A stretch of 64,000 bases of DNA. Origin: Arthrobacter silvisoli (lineage in GTDB: Bacteria; Actinomycetota; Actinomycetes; Actinomycetales; Micrococcaceae). Made by a program: the position numbers and the translations under genes. The notes under the pieces were generated by a model, which was not told the DNA's origin, searched no databases, and was given only the letters and a program-made list of their open reading frames with translations. Positions 40,384-48,980 of the stretch are shown in pieces. The stretch's first letter is position 1. Each line of letters begins with the position of its first letter. The stretch lies in the NCBI RefSeq assembly GCF_003369445.1, contig NZ_QRCU01000059.1:1-64000 (forward strand), in the 5' to 3' direction.

Positions 40384-43300
40384 ATGAGCACACCAACCCG
40401 GGAATCCCGCGCCGCCGGAAACCATGGCCTTCCGGACGCCGGACACTTCCAGGAACTCGGCAACGAAGCCACCGCCTTGGTCCGCCACTGGCTTACCGAA
40501 GCCTCGAAGATTCCCGTCGACATCTCGGCCCAGCGACTGGCCGGAGTCCTGAAGGATCCCAACGGCCTTGACTTCACTGTTGGATTCGTCGACGGCGTCA
40601 TCCGCCCCGAAGACCTCTCCGTCGCCGGCCGCAATCTGGCCAAGCTCGCCCCGAAGGTCCCGGCCTTCCTTCCCTGGTACATGCGCGCCGCCGTGCGCAC
40701 CGGCGGCGTCATGGCCCCGGTCCTGCCGCAGGTGGTCATCCCGATCGCCCGCAAGGTCCTGCGGGACATGGTCGGCCACCTGATCGTGGACGCCACCGAC
40801 GCCAAGCTCGGCCCGGCGATCGCCAAGATCAAGAAGGACGGCGTCCACCTGAACATCAACCTGCTCGGCGAAGCCGTGCTGGGCGAGCACGAAGCCGATC
40901 GGCGCCTCGAGGGCACCCTCAAGCTGCTGGCGCGTGACGACGTCGACTACGTCTCCATCAAGGAATCCTCCACCGTGGCCCCGCACCCGCTTTGGGCCTT
41001 CGACGAAGCCGTGGACCACGTGGTGGAGAAGCTCACCCCGCTGTACCGCCTGGCCGCGTCCTTCCCCAAGCCCAAGTTCATCAACCTGGACATGGAGGAA
41101 TATAAGGACCTCAGCCTCACCATGGCTGTGTTCAAGAAGATCCTGGACAAGCCCGAGTTCAAGGACCTCGAAGCCGGCATTGTGCTCCAGGCCTACCTGC
41201 CGGACGCCCTGGCCGCCATGCAGGACCTCCAGGAATGGGCCGCCACACGCCGCGCCACCGGCGGCGCCCCCATCAAGGTCCGCGTCGTCAAGGGCGCCAA
41301 CCTGCCCATGGAACAGGTCCAGGCTTCCATCCAGGGCTGGCCGCTGGCCACCTGGGGCACCAAGCAGGGCTCGGACACCAACTACAAGCGCGTCCTCAAC
41401 TACGCCCTCACTCCGGAGCGCATCGACGCCGTCCGGATCGGCGTTGCGGGCCACAACCTCTTCGACGTCGCCTTCTCCTGGCTGCTCGCCAAGGAACGCG
41501 GGGTCACGCAGGGAATCGAATTCGAAATGCTCCTCGGCATGGCCACCGGCCAGGCGACCGCGGTCCGCAAGGACGTCGGCAGCCTGCTCCTCTACACCCC
41601 GGTGGTGCACCCGGGCGAGTTCGACGTCGCCATCGCCTACCTGATCCGCCGCCTCGAAGAAGGCGCCAGCCAGGACAACTTCATGTCCGCCGTCTTCGAG
41701 CTCAGCGAAAACGAAACCCTCTTCGAGCGCGAAAAGCAGCGCTTCTTCGCCTCCCTCGCGGAGCTGGACGATTCCGTTCCGGCCCCGAACCGCACCCAGG
41801 ACCGCTCCAAGGCTCCGGTTCCGGCGCCGCGCCAGGGCTTCGTCAACACTCCGGACACCGATCCCGCACTCCCGGCCAACCGTGCCTGGGGCCGCGCCAT
41901 TCTCGAGCGCATCCCGGGCTCCACCGCCGGCAACGACGTCGTCGAAGCCACCAAGGTCGCCACGGCCGAAGGGCTGGACCGCATCATCGCCACCGCCGTC
42001 GACGCCGGAAAAACCTGGGGTGCCCTGCCCGCCGCCGAGCGCGCCGCCATCCTGCACCGCGCCGGCGACATCCTGGACGCCCGCCGCGCCGAACTGCTGG
42101 AGGTCATGGCTTCCGAAACCGGCAAGACCATCGAACAGGGCGACCCGGAAGTCAGCGAAGCTGTCGACTTCGCGCACTACTACGCCGAGCGTGCCAAGGA
42201 CCTGGAAACGGTCGACGGCGCCACCTTCGTCCCGGCGAAGCTCACCGTGGTGACCCCGCCGTGGAACTTTCCGGTCGCCATCCCCGCCGGCTCCACCCTT
42301 GCGGCACTCGCCGCCGGCTCCGCCGTCGTCATCAAGCCCGCAAAGCAGGCCCGCCGCTCCGGTTCCGTCATGGTGGATGCCCTGTGGGAGGCCGGCGTGC
42401 CGCGCGAAGTGCTGGCCCTGGTCCAGCTCGAGGAGCGGGAACTCGGCACCCAGCTGGTCTCCCACCCGGATGTGGATCGCGTGATCCTCACCGGCGGCTA
42501 CGAAACCGCCGAACTGTTCCGCTCCTTCCGCAAGGACCTGCCGCTGCTGGCCGAAACTTCCGGAAAGAACGCCATCATCGTCACACCGCACGCCGACTTG
42601 GACCTCGCCGCCAAGGACGTAGTGCAGTCCGCATTCGGCCACGCCGGCCAGAAGTGCTCGGCTGCCTCGCTGGTGATCCTGGTGGGCTCCGTGGCCACCT
42701 CCACCCGCTTCCGCAACCAGCTCCTGGATGCCGCCCGCTCCCTGCAGGTCGGTTACCCGGAGCAGGCCACCACCCAGATGGGCCCGATCATCGAACCGGC
42801 CAAGGGCAAGCTGCTGCATGCCCTGACTACCCTCGGCGAGGGCGAAAGCTGGGCCGTGAAGCCGGAGAAGCTGGATGAAACCGGCCGGCTGTGGTCCCCG
42901 GGCATCCGCTACGGGGTCAAGCGCGGCTCCTACTTCCACCTCACCGAGTTCTTCGGACCGGTGCTCGGTGTGATGACCGCGGCCACCCTTGAGGAAGCCA
43001 TCGCCATCCAGAACGAGATCGAATACGGCCTCACCGCCGGCCTGCACTCGCTGGATACCGAAGAGATGGGCACCTGGCTGGAGACCATCCAGGCCGGAAA
43101 CCTGTACGTCAACCGCGGCATCACCGGTGCGATCGTGCAGCGCCAGCCCTTCGGCGGCTGGAAGAAGTCGGCGGTCGGCGCGGGTACCAAGGCAGGCGGC
43201 CCGAACTACCTGATGGGCCTGGGCAGCTGGGTTCCCGCCGAGCCCGCCGCCAAGCCGGGAGCCACCCTCACCGGCCCGGCCGCGGCCATCCTCGCCGCAG

Positions 43301-43851
43301 CCAAGACCACCGTCAGCGCTGACGAGGCCGATACCCTGCAGCAGGCCCTGTACAGCGACGCCGCAGCCTGGGCCGGGGAGTTCGGCACCGCCAAGGACGT
43401 CTCCGGGCTGAGCGCGGAACGCAACGTCTTCCGTTACCGGGCCTTCCCGGTGACCGTCCGCCTGTCCGAAGGCGCACCGCTCGCCGAACTGCTGCGCGTT
43501 GTCGCAGCCGGCGTGGTGGCCGGCTCGGCCGTCACGGTGTCCTCTGCCGTCGGGCTGCCCGACGCGGTCGTGGCAGCCTTCGCCGGAGCGGGCATCAGCT
43601 CCCGGATCGAGAGCGACGCCGACTGGCTGGCATCGGCGGCCAGGATCAACGGCGGACGCATCCGCCTGATCGGCGGGGACTACGCCGCCCTTGCCGCCGC
43701 CACCGGTGGCCGGCCCGACGTCGCCGTCTACCACGGCCAGGTCACCCCGGCGGGCCGCATCGAGATGCTGCCCTTCCTGCACGAGCAGGCCGTCAGCATC
43801 ACGGCGCACCGCTTCGGAACTCCGAACCACCTTTCGGATGGGCTGATCTAG
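40384..43851 (+). CDS. putA: Bifunctional proline dehydrogenase / glutamate-semialdehyde dehydrogenase
   Basis: Oxidises L-proline to pyrroline-5-carboxylate (FAD) and then to glutamate (NAD). The 1155-aa protein has a PRODH barrel from about residue 80 to 450 (NINLLGEAVLGEHEA, VSIKESST, RVVKGANLPMEQ, then the LLGMATGQATAV region) and an aldehyde dehydrogenase domain from about residue 490 (VTPPWNFPVAIPAGST, AETSGKNAIIV, nucleophile Cys758 in GQKCSAAS, FGPVLGVM). No N-terminal ribbon-helix-helix DNA-binding domain is present, so this is not the autorepressing PutA form. The final 120 residues after the dehydrogenase domain resemble a degenerate second ALDH-like tail. Confidence 0.96.
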   Translation: MSTPTRESRAAGNHGLPDAGHFQELGNEATALVRHWLTEASKIPVDISAQRLAGVLKDPNGLDFTVGFVDGVIRPEDLSVAGRNLAKLAPKVPAFLPWYMRAAVRTGGVMAPVLPQVVIPIARKVLRDMVGHLIVDATDAKLGPAIAKIKKDGVHLNINLLGEAVLGEHEADRRLEGTLKLLARDDVDYVSIKESSTVAPHPLWAFDEAVDHVVEKLTPLYRLAASFPKPKFINLDMEEYKDLSLTMAVFKKILDKPEFKDLEAGIVLQAYLPDALAAMQDLQEWAATRRATGGAPIKVRVVKGANLPMEQVQASIQGWPLATWGTKQGSDTNYKRVLNYALTPERIDAVRIGVAGHNLFDVAFSWLLAKERGVTQGIEFEMLLGMATGQATAVRKDVGSLLLYTPVVHPGEFDVAIAYLIRRLEEGASQDNFMSAVFELSENETLFEREKQRFFASLAELDDSVPAPNRTQDRSKAPVPAPRQGFVNTPDTDPALPANRAWGRAILERIPGSTAGNDVVEATKVATAEGLDRIIATAVDAGKTWGALPAAERAAILHRAGDILDARRAELLEVMASETGKTIEQGDPEVSEAVDFAHYYAERAKDLETVDGATFVPAKLTVVTPPWNFPVAIPAGSTLAALAAGSAVVIKPAKQARRSGSVMVDALWEAGVPREVLALVQLEERELGTQLVSHPDVDRVILTGGYETAELFRSFRKDLPLLAETSGKNAIIVTPHADLDLAAKDVVQSAFGHAGQKCSAASLVILVGSVATSTRFRNQLLDAARSLQVGYPEQATTQMGPIIEPAKGKLLHALTTLGEGESWAVKPEKLDETGRLWSPGIRYGVKRGSYFHLTEFFGPVLGVMTAATLEEAIAIQNEIEYGLTAGLHSLDTEEMGTWLETIQAGNLYVNRGITGAIVQRQPFGGWKKSAVGAGTKAGGPNYLMGLGSWVPAEPAAKPGATLTGPAAAILAAAKTTVSADEADTLQQALYSDAAAWAGEFGTAKDVSGLSAERNVFRYRAFPVTVRLSEGAPLAELLRVVAAGVVAGSAVTVSSAVGLPDAVVAAFAGAGISSRIESDADWLASAARINGGRIRLIGGDYAALAAATGGRPDVAVYHGQVTPAGRIEMLPFLHEQAVSITAHRFGTPNHLSDGLI

Positions 43852-43869
43852 CGTCACCCGCAGCAAGAA

Positions 43870-43905
43870 GAAGCCCGGCGTCACGGAATCGTGGCGCCGG
43901 GCTTC
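43870..43905. terminator. Two-way terminator between putA and the DUF2236 gene
   Basis: Stem GAAGCCCGGCG (43870-43880) with CGCCGGGCTTC (43895-43905) between convergent genes, with a few T residues beyond. Confidence 0.75.
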
Positions 43906-43918
43906 GCGTTCAAGGCGC

Positions 43919-44827
43919 CTAGGCTATCCCCAGGCGCAGGAGCCTTGCCCGGGCCGCCTTTTCGCTGGAACTCTGCCGTCCCAGGCCGAGGCGGACGACG
44001 GCGAGCACCAGCCGCGCGGGCAGCACCGTGGGCAGCGGGATCGGTCCGAGGTGAGGCTTCCGCAGGCCGAGCAACTCGCGAAAGCGCGGGTCCAGGCTTC
44101 CGACGGCGGCGTTGAAGAGGATGCGGTACCCCGAACGCAGGGATGGTGCGAGCGGAGGGTTGCGGATGAACTCCACGGTTTCCCGGAGCCGGGCATCGGC
44201 ACGCAGTTCGCCCGAGGCATACCAGCGGTCCATTTCCTCGGCGACCTCGGCCACAGTCTCCGGGGGGTTGATGACGCCCATCAGCCGCCCGGCCTGCGCC
44301 CATTCCCGCACGTAGGCATCGGCGCCGCCGGGGATGGGGCCGCCCCAGATGCGATGGACGGAAACGAAGGTGTCGGCGTAGGTGGCGTGCACCCAGCCGA
44401 GCAATTCCGGATCGAGTGCGGAGTAGCTGCGGGGCCTGCCCTGGTTGTCGATGTAGGTGCCGTGCACGAAGCGGTGGACCTTGCGCACCTGTGCCGTGGC
44501 CTCCCGGGCCGCAGCCTCGGAACCGTAGCTCACCGTGAAAATCCACCGGATGGTACCGGCCAGCCGGCCCAATGGGTCCTCCCGGAACGCGGAGTGGTCG
44601 TAGACTCCCGCGAGAGCGCCGGGATGCAGGGACTGGGTCAGCAGGACCCGGATGCCGGAGATGATCGTGGCCATGGAGCCGTGCACCGCCCACACGGCCG
44701 AGCCAGGACGGTGGTAGCCGGGGTCGTTTCCGTTGGCGAGTTCCAGCACCCAGTCAGGGATCGCCTGCGGATCGCCGGTGAAGGTTGTCCGCAGCTCGCC
44801 CCGCCATTTCCGGATGAAGCTGGCCAT
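43919..44827 (-). CDS. DUF2236 (MpaB-like oxygenase) family protein
   Basis: A 302-aa protein of the ER-bound oxygenase/MpaB-like family (DUF2236). Landmarks are GSAVWAVHGSMATIISGIRVLLTQSLHPGALAGVYDHS (in part, near residue 42), RWIFTVSYGS and the motif HRFVHGT (about residue 116), followed by YSALDPELLGWVHATYADTFV (in part). The conserved His/Asp residues are thought to bind heme or metal in the family. The start may be 44830 or 44827; CAAAAT lies just upstream, so expression may be leaderless. Confidence 0.85.
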   Translation of the reverse strand: MASFIRKWRGELRTTFTGDPQAIPDWVLELANGNDPGYHRPGSAVWAVHGSMATIISGIRVLLTQSLHPGALAGVYDHSAFREDPLGRLAGTIRWIFTVSYGSEAAAREATAQVRKVHRFVHGTYIDNQGRPRSYSALDPELLGWVHATYADTFVSVHRIWGGPIPGGADAYVREWAQAGRLMGVINPPETVAEVAEEMDRWYASGELRADARLRETVEFIRNPPLAPSLRSGYRILFNAAVGSLDPRFRELLGLRKPHLGPIPLPTVLPARLVLAVVRLGLGRQSSSEKAARARLLRLGIA

Positions 44828-44878
44828 CATTCATTTTGTGCCGGGGGGCGGCCCCATGGCAAAGAAGGCCGAACGCAA

Positions 44879-44912
44879 AGGCGGCCGTGGCATTTCCATG
44901 TCACGGCCGCCT
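44879..44912 (-). terminator. Terminator of the MFS exporter gene
   Basis: Stem AGGCGGCCGTG (44879-44889) with CACGGCCGCCT (44902-44912) lies 18 bases beyond the MFS stop on the minus strand. Reading leftward it is followed by TTTGCG. Confidence 0.6.
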
Positions 44913-44929
44913 CCGTCATTGACTGCCCG

Positions 44930-46387
44930 TCAGGCTGCCGGCTGCTCGGTGAGCGCCCGGCGTCGGCGTCCCGGGGATGCTGCCACCAGCAGCGCGGCGA
45001 TCGCGACGGCGGCACTCAGGATCAGTCCCGGACGGTACTGCTCCAGCATGGCGGCCGCGCTCGCGGTGCCCGTTCCGTGGCCGTGGCCGCTGACGATCGC
45101 CGTGGTGACAGCGAGCACCAGGGCCGCCCCTACCTGGGTGCTGGTCTGGATCAGGCCGGCGGCCAGGCCCTGTTCGGAGTCGCGGATCCCCGCGGTGGCC
45201 TGCACGTTGATCGACGGGAACGCCAAGGCGAAGCCGATGCCCAGCAGGATCATCGAAGGCAGGATGTCCAGCACGTAGTTGGGGGTGGTTCCCACCCGGA
45301 GGAACAGCACGTAGCCAAGGCCCAGGGACACCAGGCCGGTGAGGATCAGCGTGGTGGCTCCGAACCTTTCGATCAGACGGTCCGCGAACGGCGCGCTCGT
45401 GGCCACGATCAGGCCTGCGGGGAGCAGGGCCAGGGCCATGCCCAGCGGCGACCAGCCCAGCACCGACTGCAGGAACAGGGTGACGATGAACTGGAAACTC
45501 AGGTAGGAACCGAACAGGCCGATCGCGCTCAGATTGGCCTTGGCTACCCAGCCTTCGCGCAGGATGCCGAAGCGGATCAGCGGATGCCTGACCTTGTTCT
45601 CGATCACGGCGAACGCCGCCAGCACCGCGGCGGAGACTGCGAACCCGGCGATTGTTGCCACAGATCCCCAGCCCTTTTCCGGAGCCGAAACCAAGGTGTA
45701 GACCAGTCCGAGCATGCCCAGGGCGAGAGTCACCGCGCCCCAGATGTCGTGCCCGCTGTTTTCCGACGTCGGCCTGTCCTTCGGGATGTATCGCAGGCCA
45801 AGGAGGACGACGGCGACGGCGATCGGCACCGAGACGAGGAACGTCCAGCGCCAGCTGAGGCTGGTCATGAGGCCGCCGACCACCAGGCCGAGCGAGAAAC
45901 CGCTCGCCCCGAAGGTGGTGAAGATGGACAGTGCCTTGTTGCGTTCGCGGCCTTCCGCGAAGTTGGTGGTGATGATGGAGAAGCCGGTGGGAGCCGTGAA
46001 GGCGGCCGCCAGTCCCTTGACGAAGCGGGTGGCGATCAGGACGGTGGGGTCGTTCACGAGGCCGCCCAGCAGGGAGGCGGCGGCGAACACGCTGAGGGCG
46101 ATCAGGAAGATCCGGCGCCGGCCGAGGAGGTCGGCGAGGCGGCCGCCCAGGAGCAGCAGGCTTCCGTAGCCAAGGACGTACGCGGACACGATCCACTGCA
46201 GGGAATCGGTGCCCAGTCCCAGCTCGTGGCCGATGGAGGGAAGGGCGACGCCCACCATGGAAACGTCCAGGCCGTCGAGGGCGAGGACGGTGCACACCAC
46301 CATCAGCAGGAGCCATTGGGCGCGGGTCCAGCGGACGGCGTCTTGGAGTTTGTCGGCAGATCTTTCGAGGGTGTTCGTCGAAGTCAT
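44930..46387 (-). CDS. MFS drug/proton antiporter-type exporter (DHA2-like)
   Basis: A 485-aa membrane protein with 14 predicted helices. Motif A-like GGRLADLLGRRRIFLIAL (about residue 85), motif B/C regions in the first six helices (ALDGLDVSMVGVALPSI near residue 37) and the QWIVSAYVLGYGSLLLL segment are standard for the EmrB/QacA group. It is divergent from a MarR gene that probably represses it. TAGCTT six bases before the ATG at 46387 marks a leaderless promoter. Confidence 0.88.
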   Translation of the reverse strand: MTSTNTLERSADKLQDAVRWTRAQWLLLMVVCTVLALDGLDVSMVGVALPSIGHELGLGTDSLQWIVSAYVLGYGSLLLLGGRLADLLGRRRIFLIALSVFAAASLLGGLVNDPTVLIATRFVKGLAAAFTAPTGFSIITTNFAEGRERNKALSIFTTFGASGFSLGLVVGGLMTSLSWRWTFLVSVPIAVAVVLLGLRYIPKDRPTSENSGHDIWGAVTLALGMLGLVYTLVSAPEKGWGSVATIAGFAVSAAVLAAFAVIENKVRHPLIRFGILREGWVAKANLSAIGLFGSYLSFQFIVTLFLQSVLGWSPLGMALALLPAGLIVATSAPFADRLIERFGATTLILTGLVSLGLGYVLFLRVGTTPNYVLDILPSMILLGIGFALAFPSINVQATAGIRDSEQGLAAGLIQTSTQVGAALVLAVTTAIVSGHGHGTGTASAAAMLEQYRPGLILSAAVAIAALLVAASPGRRRRALTEQPAA

Positions 46388-46393
46388 GCCATC

Positions 46394-46399
46394 AAGCTA
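46394..46399 (-). promoter_or_regulatory. Leaderless -10 element TAGCTT of the MFS gene
   Basis: TAGCTT on the minus strand ends six bases before the ATG at 46387. The palindromes at 46401-46419 sit directly behind it, in the -10/-35 spacer. Confidence 0.5.
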
Positions 46400-46400
46400 T

Positions 46401-46455
46401 ATGACACGTCATTCAATGACAAGGAATATGACGGGGAATATTATGACGTGGCATT
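46401..46455. promoter_or_regulatory. MarR operator sites between MFS and MarR genes
   Basis: ATGACACGTCAT (46401-46412) is a near-perfect palindrome, and overlapping it TCATTCAATGA (46409-46419) is a perfect 5+1+5 one. A related half-conserved copy ATGACGTGGCAT (about 46443-46454) lies closer to the MarR gene. The two sites straddle the two divergent promoters, which suits mutual repression by the MarR protein. Confidence 0.75.
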
Positions 46456-46471
46456 TAAACCCCGCGTGAAC

Positions 46472-46477
46472 TAGAAT
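46472..46477 (+). promoter_or_regulatory. Leaderless -10 element TAGAAT of the MarR gene
   Basis: TAGAAT ends seven bases before the ATG at 46485. Confidence 0.6.
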
Positions 46478-46484
46478 CGAGGGC

Positions 46485-46859
46485 ATGGCAACGACAGACC
46501 GCCAGTTGGTTGAGCAATGGCGCAGCATCCAGGACGCCTATTTCCGCACCTCCTGTGCGATCGACCGGGCGCTCGAGGCGAAGTTCGATATCGGCCTCAA
46601 TGAGTTCGAAATCCTGGACCTCGTGGCGGAGAGTTCCGAGACCGCGTGCCGTATGAAGGCGCTGGGGGAGCGCACTCCCATGACGCAAAGCGCCGTGTCC
46701 AAAGTGGTGGACCGGCTCGAAAGGGCAGGGCTCCTGGCCCGCCATTCCTGCGCTGACGACCGCCGCTCCCTGTTCCTCGAACTGACCGACGCCGGCCGCG
46801 CACTCCACAAGCAGGCCGCCGTCGAGCATCGTGCTGTGCTGAAGGAAAACCTCAGCTGA
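46485..46859 (+). CDS. MarR-family regulator
   Basis: A 124-aa short MarR protein. The winged helix runs from about residue 50 to 105 (LGERTPMTQSAVSKVVDRLERAGLL then DDRRSLFLELTDAG), with flanking dimer helices shorter than usual. No sensing Cys is placed as in OhrR, although Cys is present at residues about 19, 52 and 87. It is divergent from the MFS exporter and probably its repressor. Confidence 0.88.
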   Translation: MATTDRQLVEQWRSIQDAYFRTSCAIDRALEAKFDIGLNEFEILDLVAESSETACRMKALGERTPMTQSAVSKVVDRLERAGLLARHSCADDRRSLFLELTDAGRALHKQAAVEHRAVLKENLS

Positions 46860-46957
46860 GCGGAGCGCTCCCCGCAGGGGTTCCTTTTCCCTTCCCGTGA
46901 CGTCACAATAGGCGTGTGCGTCCGGGCTAGGAGGGCGCTGCGTTATGGGGAGTGCAA

Positions 46958-48265
46958 GTGGGTAAACACCACGAAGCCGGCCAGGTGTTCGTCCTGGTGC
47001 GGTCCAAGGCTTTCGGACGATCGTTGTTCTGGAGCCTTTTCGGAGTCCTGATGTTGCTGGTCTTTGGAGCCCAGGGCCCTCTACCCGTGGCATCGTCCCA
47101 GGCCGAACCTGCTGCAAGCGGCATGGTGGGACCGTACCTGCTCGACGACACAGGGCCGGCCACCCCGACAGCCGGCGCCGAAGCGATCCTCTCCTATGAA
47201 CGCTCCACGGTGGATACTGTTGCGAAAAGCGGCAAGCGCCACCTCAATGTTGCGTCCCGGGACCTGGACAGGCCGGCCAAGGGCAAGCTCTACGCTCCGC
47301 TCGAGCACCTCGTGCCCACCTCCCCTTTTGGCCTCCGTATTGACCCGCTGAGCGGACGGCCCGGTGAGTTCCACTGGGGCCAGGATTTTGCGGCGGCCTG
47401 CGGTACGCGCGTTTACGCCGCCGATGCCGGCGTGGTCCGCGCCGTCGGCTGGCACCTGTGGGGCGGTGGAAACCGGGTGGAAATCGACCACGGAAACGGC
47501 CTCATCACCACCTACAACCACCTGCAGGGGATCGGGGTCAAGAAGGGCCAGTCGGTCAAGGTGGGGCAGGTTATCGCCAAGGTCGGCACCACAGGATCCT
47601 CGACCGGATGCCACTTGCATTTCGAGACGATCGTCAACGGCGTGCACACCGATCCCTCGGCGTGGACCCTCATTCCGATCAGGCAGTCCGACCCGCTCGA
47701 CAACATCCCGATGGTCAGCTTCGCCCCGGGCTCTGGAACCACGGAGGCGGAGGCGCCTGCCTGGGCCGTTCCGGTGGCCGCGGCGCCTGAACGGGAAGTC
47801 ATCGGCGGCGAGCAGGAGGCCCGCGTGGTGCCGACACCGACACCTACGGCGACGGCTACGGCGACGCAGAGTCCGACGGCGAGCCACTCGCCAAGCGCCA
47901 CCGCGACGGCGAGCGGTACTGCTACACCGACCGGTACTGCGACACCGACACCGACCGGTACCCCTGCGACGGCGACACCGACGCCGACGCCGACGGTCAC
48001 CCCGACACCTACACCGACGCCGACCGGTACCGCTGCGACTGCGACGGCGGCCCCGGCACCGACGCCGACGGTCACCCCGACACAGACCACGGTTCCCGTG
48101 CCCGACCCGATCGTGCCCGACCCAGCCGTGCCAGCCCCGACACTGCCAGCTCCGACACTGACCGGGACCACCGTGCCCACGAGCCCGCTGCCGGGTACCA
48201 CCACGCTCGAGGTGGGCCCCTCTCCGTCTGAAACGGTTCCGGAAACGACGGCTCCAGCCCCCTGA
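46958..48265 (+). CDS. M23-family metallopeptidase with Thr/Pro-rich tail
   Basis: A 435-aa exported peptidoglycan hydrolase-like protein. An N-terminal signal-anchor helix (SLFWSLFGVLMLLVFGA, about residues 22-38) is followed by the M23 domain (about residues 115-245): Zn ligands His139 and Asp143 (HWGQD) and the HLH motif His219/His221 (GCHLHFE). After residue 280 comes a long tail of (T/A)(P/T) repeats (TPTPTPTVTP units) and then a P-rich end, likely a cell-wall-spanning stalk. I prefer GTG 46958, with GGGGAG five bases upstream, over GTG 46952. The TP tail is encoded by ACCGACGCC-like repeats. Confidence 0.85.
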   Translation: MGKHHEAGQVFVLVRSKAFGRSLFWSLFGVLMLLVFGAQGPLPVASSQAEPAASGMVGPYLLDDTGPATPTAGAEAILSYERSTVDTVAKSGKRHLNVASRDLDRPAKGKLYAPLEHLVPTSPFGLRIDPLSGRPGEFHWGQDFAAACGTRVYAADAGVVRAVGWHLWGGGNRVEIDHGNGLITTYNHLQGIGVKKGQSVKVGQVIAKVGTTGSSTGCHLHFETIVNGVHTDPSAWTLIPIRQSDPLDNIPMVSFAPGSGTTEAEAPAWAVPVAAAPEREVIGGEQEARVVPTPTPTATATATQSPTASHSPSATATASGTATPTGTATPTPTGTPATATPTPTPTVTPTPTPTPTGTAATATAAPAPTPTVTPTQTTVPVPDPIVPDPAVPAPTLPAPTLTGTTVPTSPLPGTTTLEVGPSPSETVPETTAPAP

Positions 48266-48312
48266 GCGGGCTCCCGGAGCGACGCTGTTTTCGGCCGTAT
48301 CCTTCCCACGCA

Positions 48313-48318
48313 TTAGAC
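48313..48318 (+). promoter_or_regulatory. Candidate -10 element TAGACT upstream of the peroxidase gene
   Basis: TAGACT at 48313-48318 gives a start near 48325 and a leader of about 60 bases ahead of the peroxidase ATG, which has its own AAGGAAG site. Confidence 0.4.
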
Positions 48319-48387
48319 TCGGACCCCGGTGCTGCGCGCGTCTTCGCCGTGCCGAATCCCGGCTCCACCCAGTGCTAAGGAAGTTGC

Positions 48388-48873
48388 ATGCCCTCGCTCC
48401 ACTCCATCCCGCTTACCTTCAACGACGGCTCGGAAGGGGACTTCGGGCGCTTCGCCGGCAAGGCCGTGCTGGTGGTCAACGTGGCTTCCGCGTGCGGCTA
48501 CACGAAACAGTATGCGCGGCTGGAGGAACTGTATGGAAAGTACCGCGACCAAGGCCTCGAGATCCTCGGCGTGCCCTGCAACCAGTTCGGCGGCCAGGAG
48601 CAGGGCAGCGACGCCGAAATCGCCGAGTTCTGCCAGCGCAACTTCGGAGTCACTTTCCCGCTGATGAGCAAGAGCAACGTGCTCGGCAAGCAGCAGCACC
48701 CGCTGTACACCGAGCTCACCCGCCCCGCGGACGGCGCGGAACTTCAGAAGGTGAAGTGGAACTTCGAGAAGTTCCTGGTCGGCCGCGACGGTGAGGTGCT
48801 CGCCCGCTTCCCGTCCGCCGTCGAGCCCGATGCCGCGGAACTGATTGAAGCGCTCGAAGAAGCCCTCGCCTGA
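48388..48873 (+). CDS. Glutathione peroxidase-like (thiol peroxidase) protein
   Basis: A 161-aa thioredoxin-fold peroxidase reducing hydroperoxides. The active-site set is visible: Cys36 in NVASACGYT, Gln70 in NQFGGQE, and Trp124/Asn125 in VKWNFEKF. Cys64 (GVPCNQFG) is also present, as in many Cys-type members. It lacks selenocysteine. Actinobacteria lack glutathione, so mycothiol or thioredoxin is the likelier reductant. The AAGGAAG site precedes the ATG. Confidence 0.93.
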   Translation: MPSLHSIPLTFNDGSEGDFGRFAGKAVLVVNVASACGYTKQYARLEELYGKYRDQGLEILGVPCNQFGGQEQGSDAEIAEFCQRNFGVTFPLMSKSNVLGKQQHPLYTELTRPADGAELQKVKWNFEKFLVGRDGEVLARFPSAVEPDAAELIEALEEALA

Positions 48874-48980
48874 CGCCTCGCCGCCTCCTCGGGCAGTCTC
48901 GACATCGCTCCCTCCCGGGAACACACTGGGCTTGACCGCGCGGGCGGCCGCCCGCGCGGAACCCAGGGAGGACGCAGGCG

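Noticed and set aside
40228..43884. A 1218-codon open frame on the minus strand opposite putA
   Set aside because: It is a high-GC shadow: low-complexity G/D/H/V-rich product, no motif, and wholly antisense to a clear PutA reading frame.
44051..46474. An 807-codon plus-strand open frame across the DUF2236 and MFS genes
   Set aside because: Spans two genes and their gap on the other strand; composition is typical of GC-driven shadow frames.
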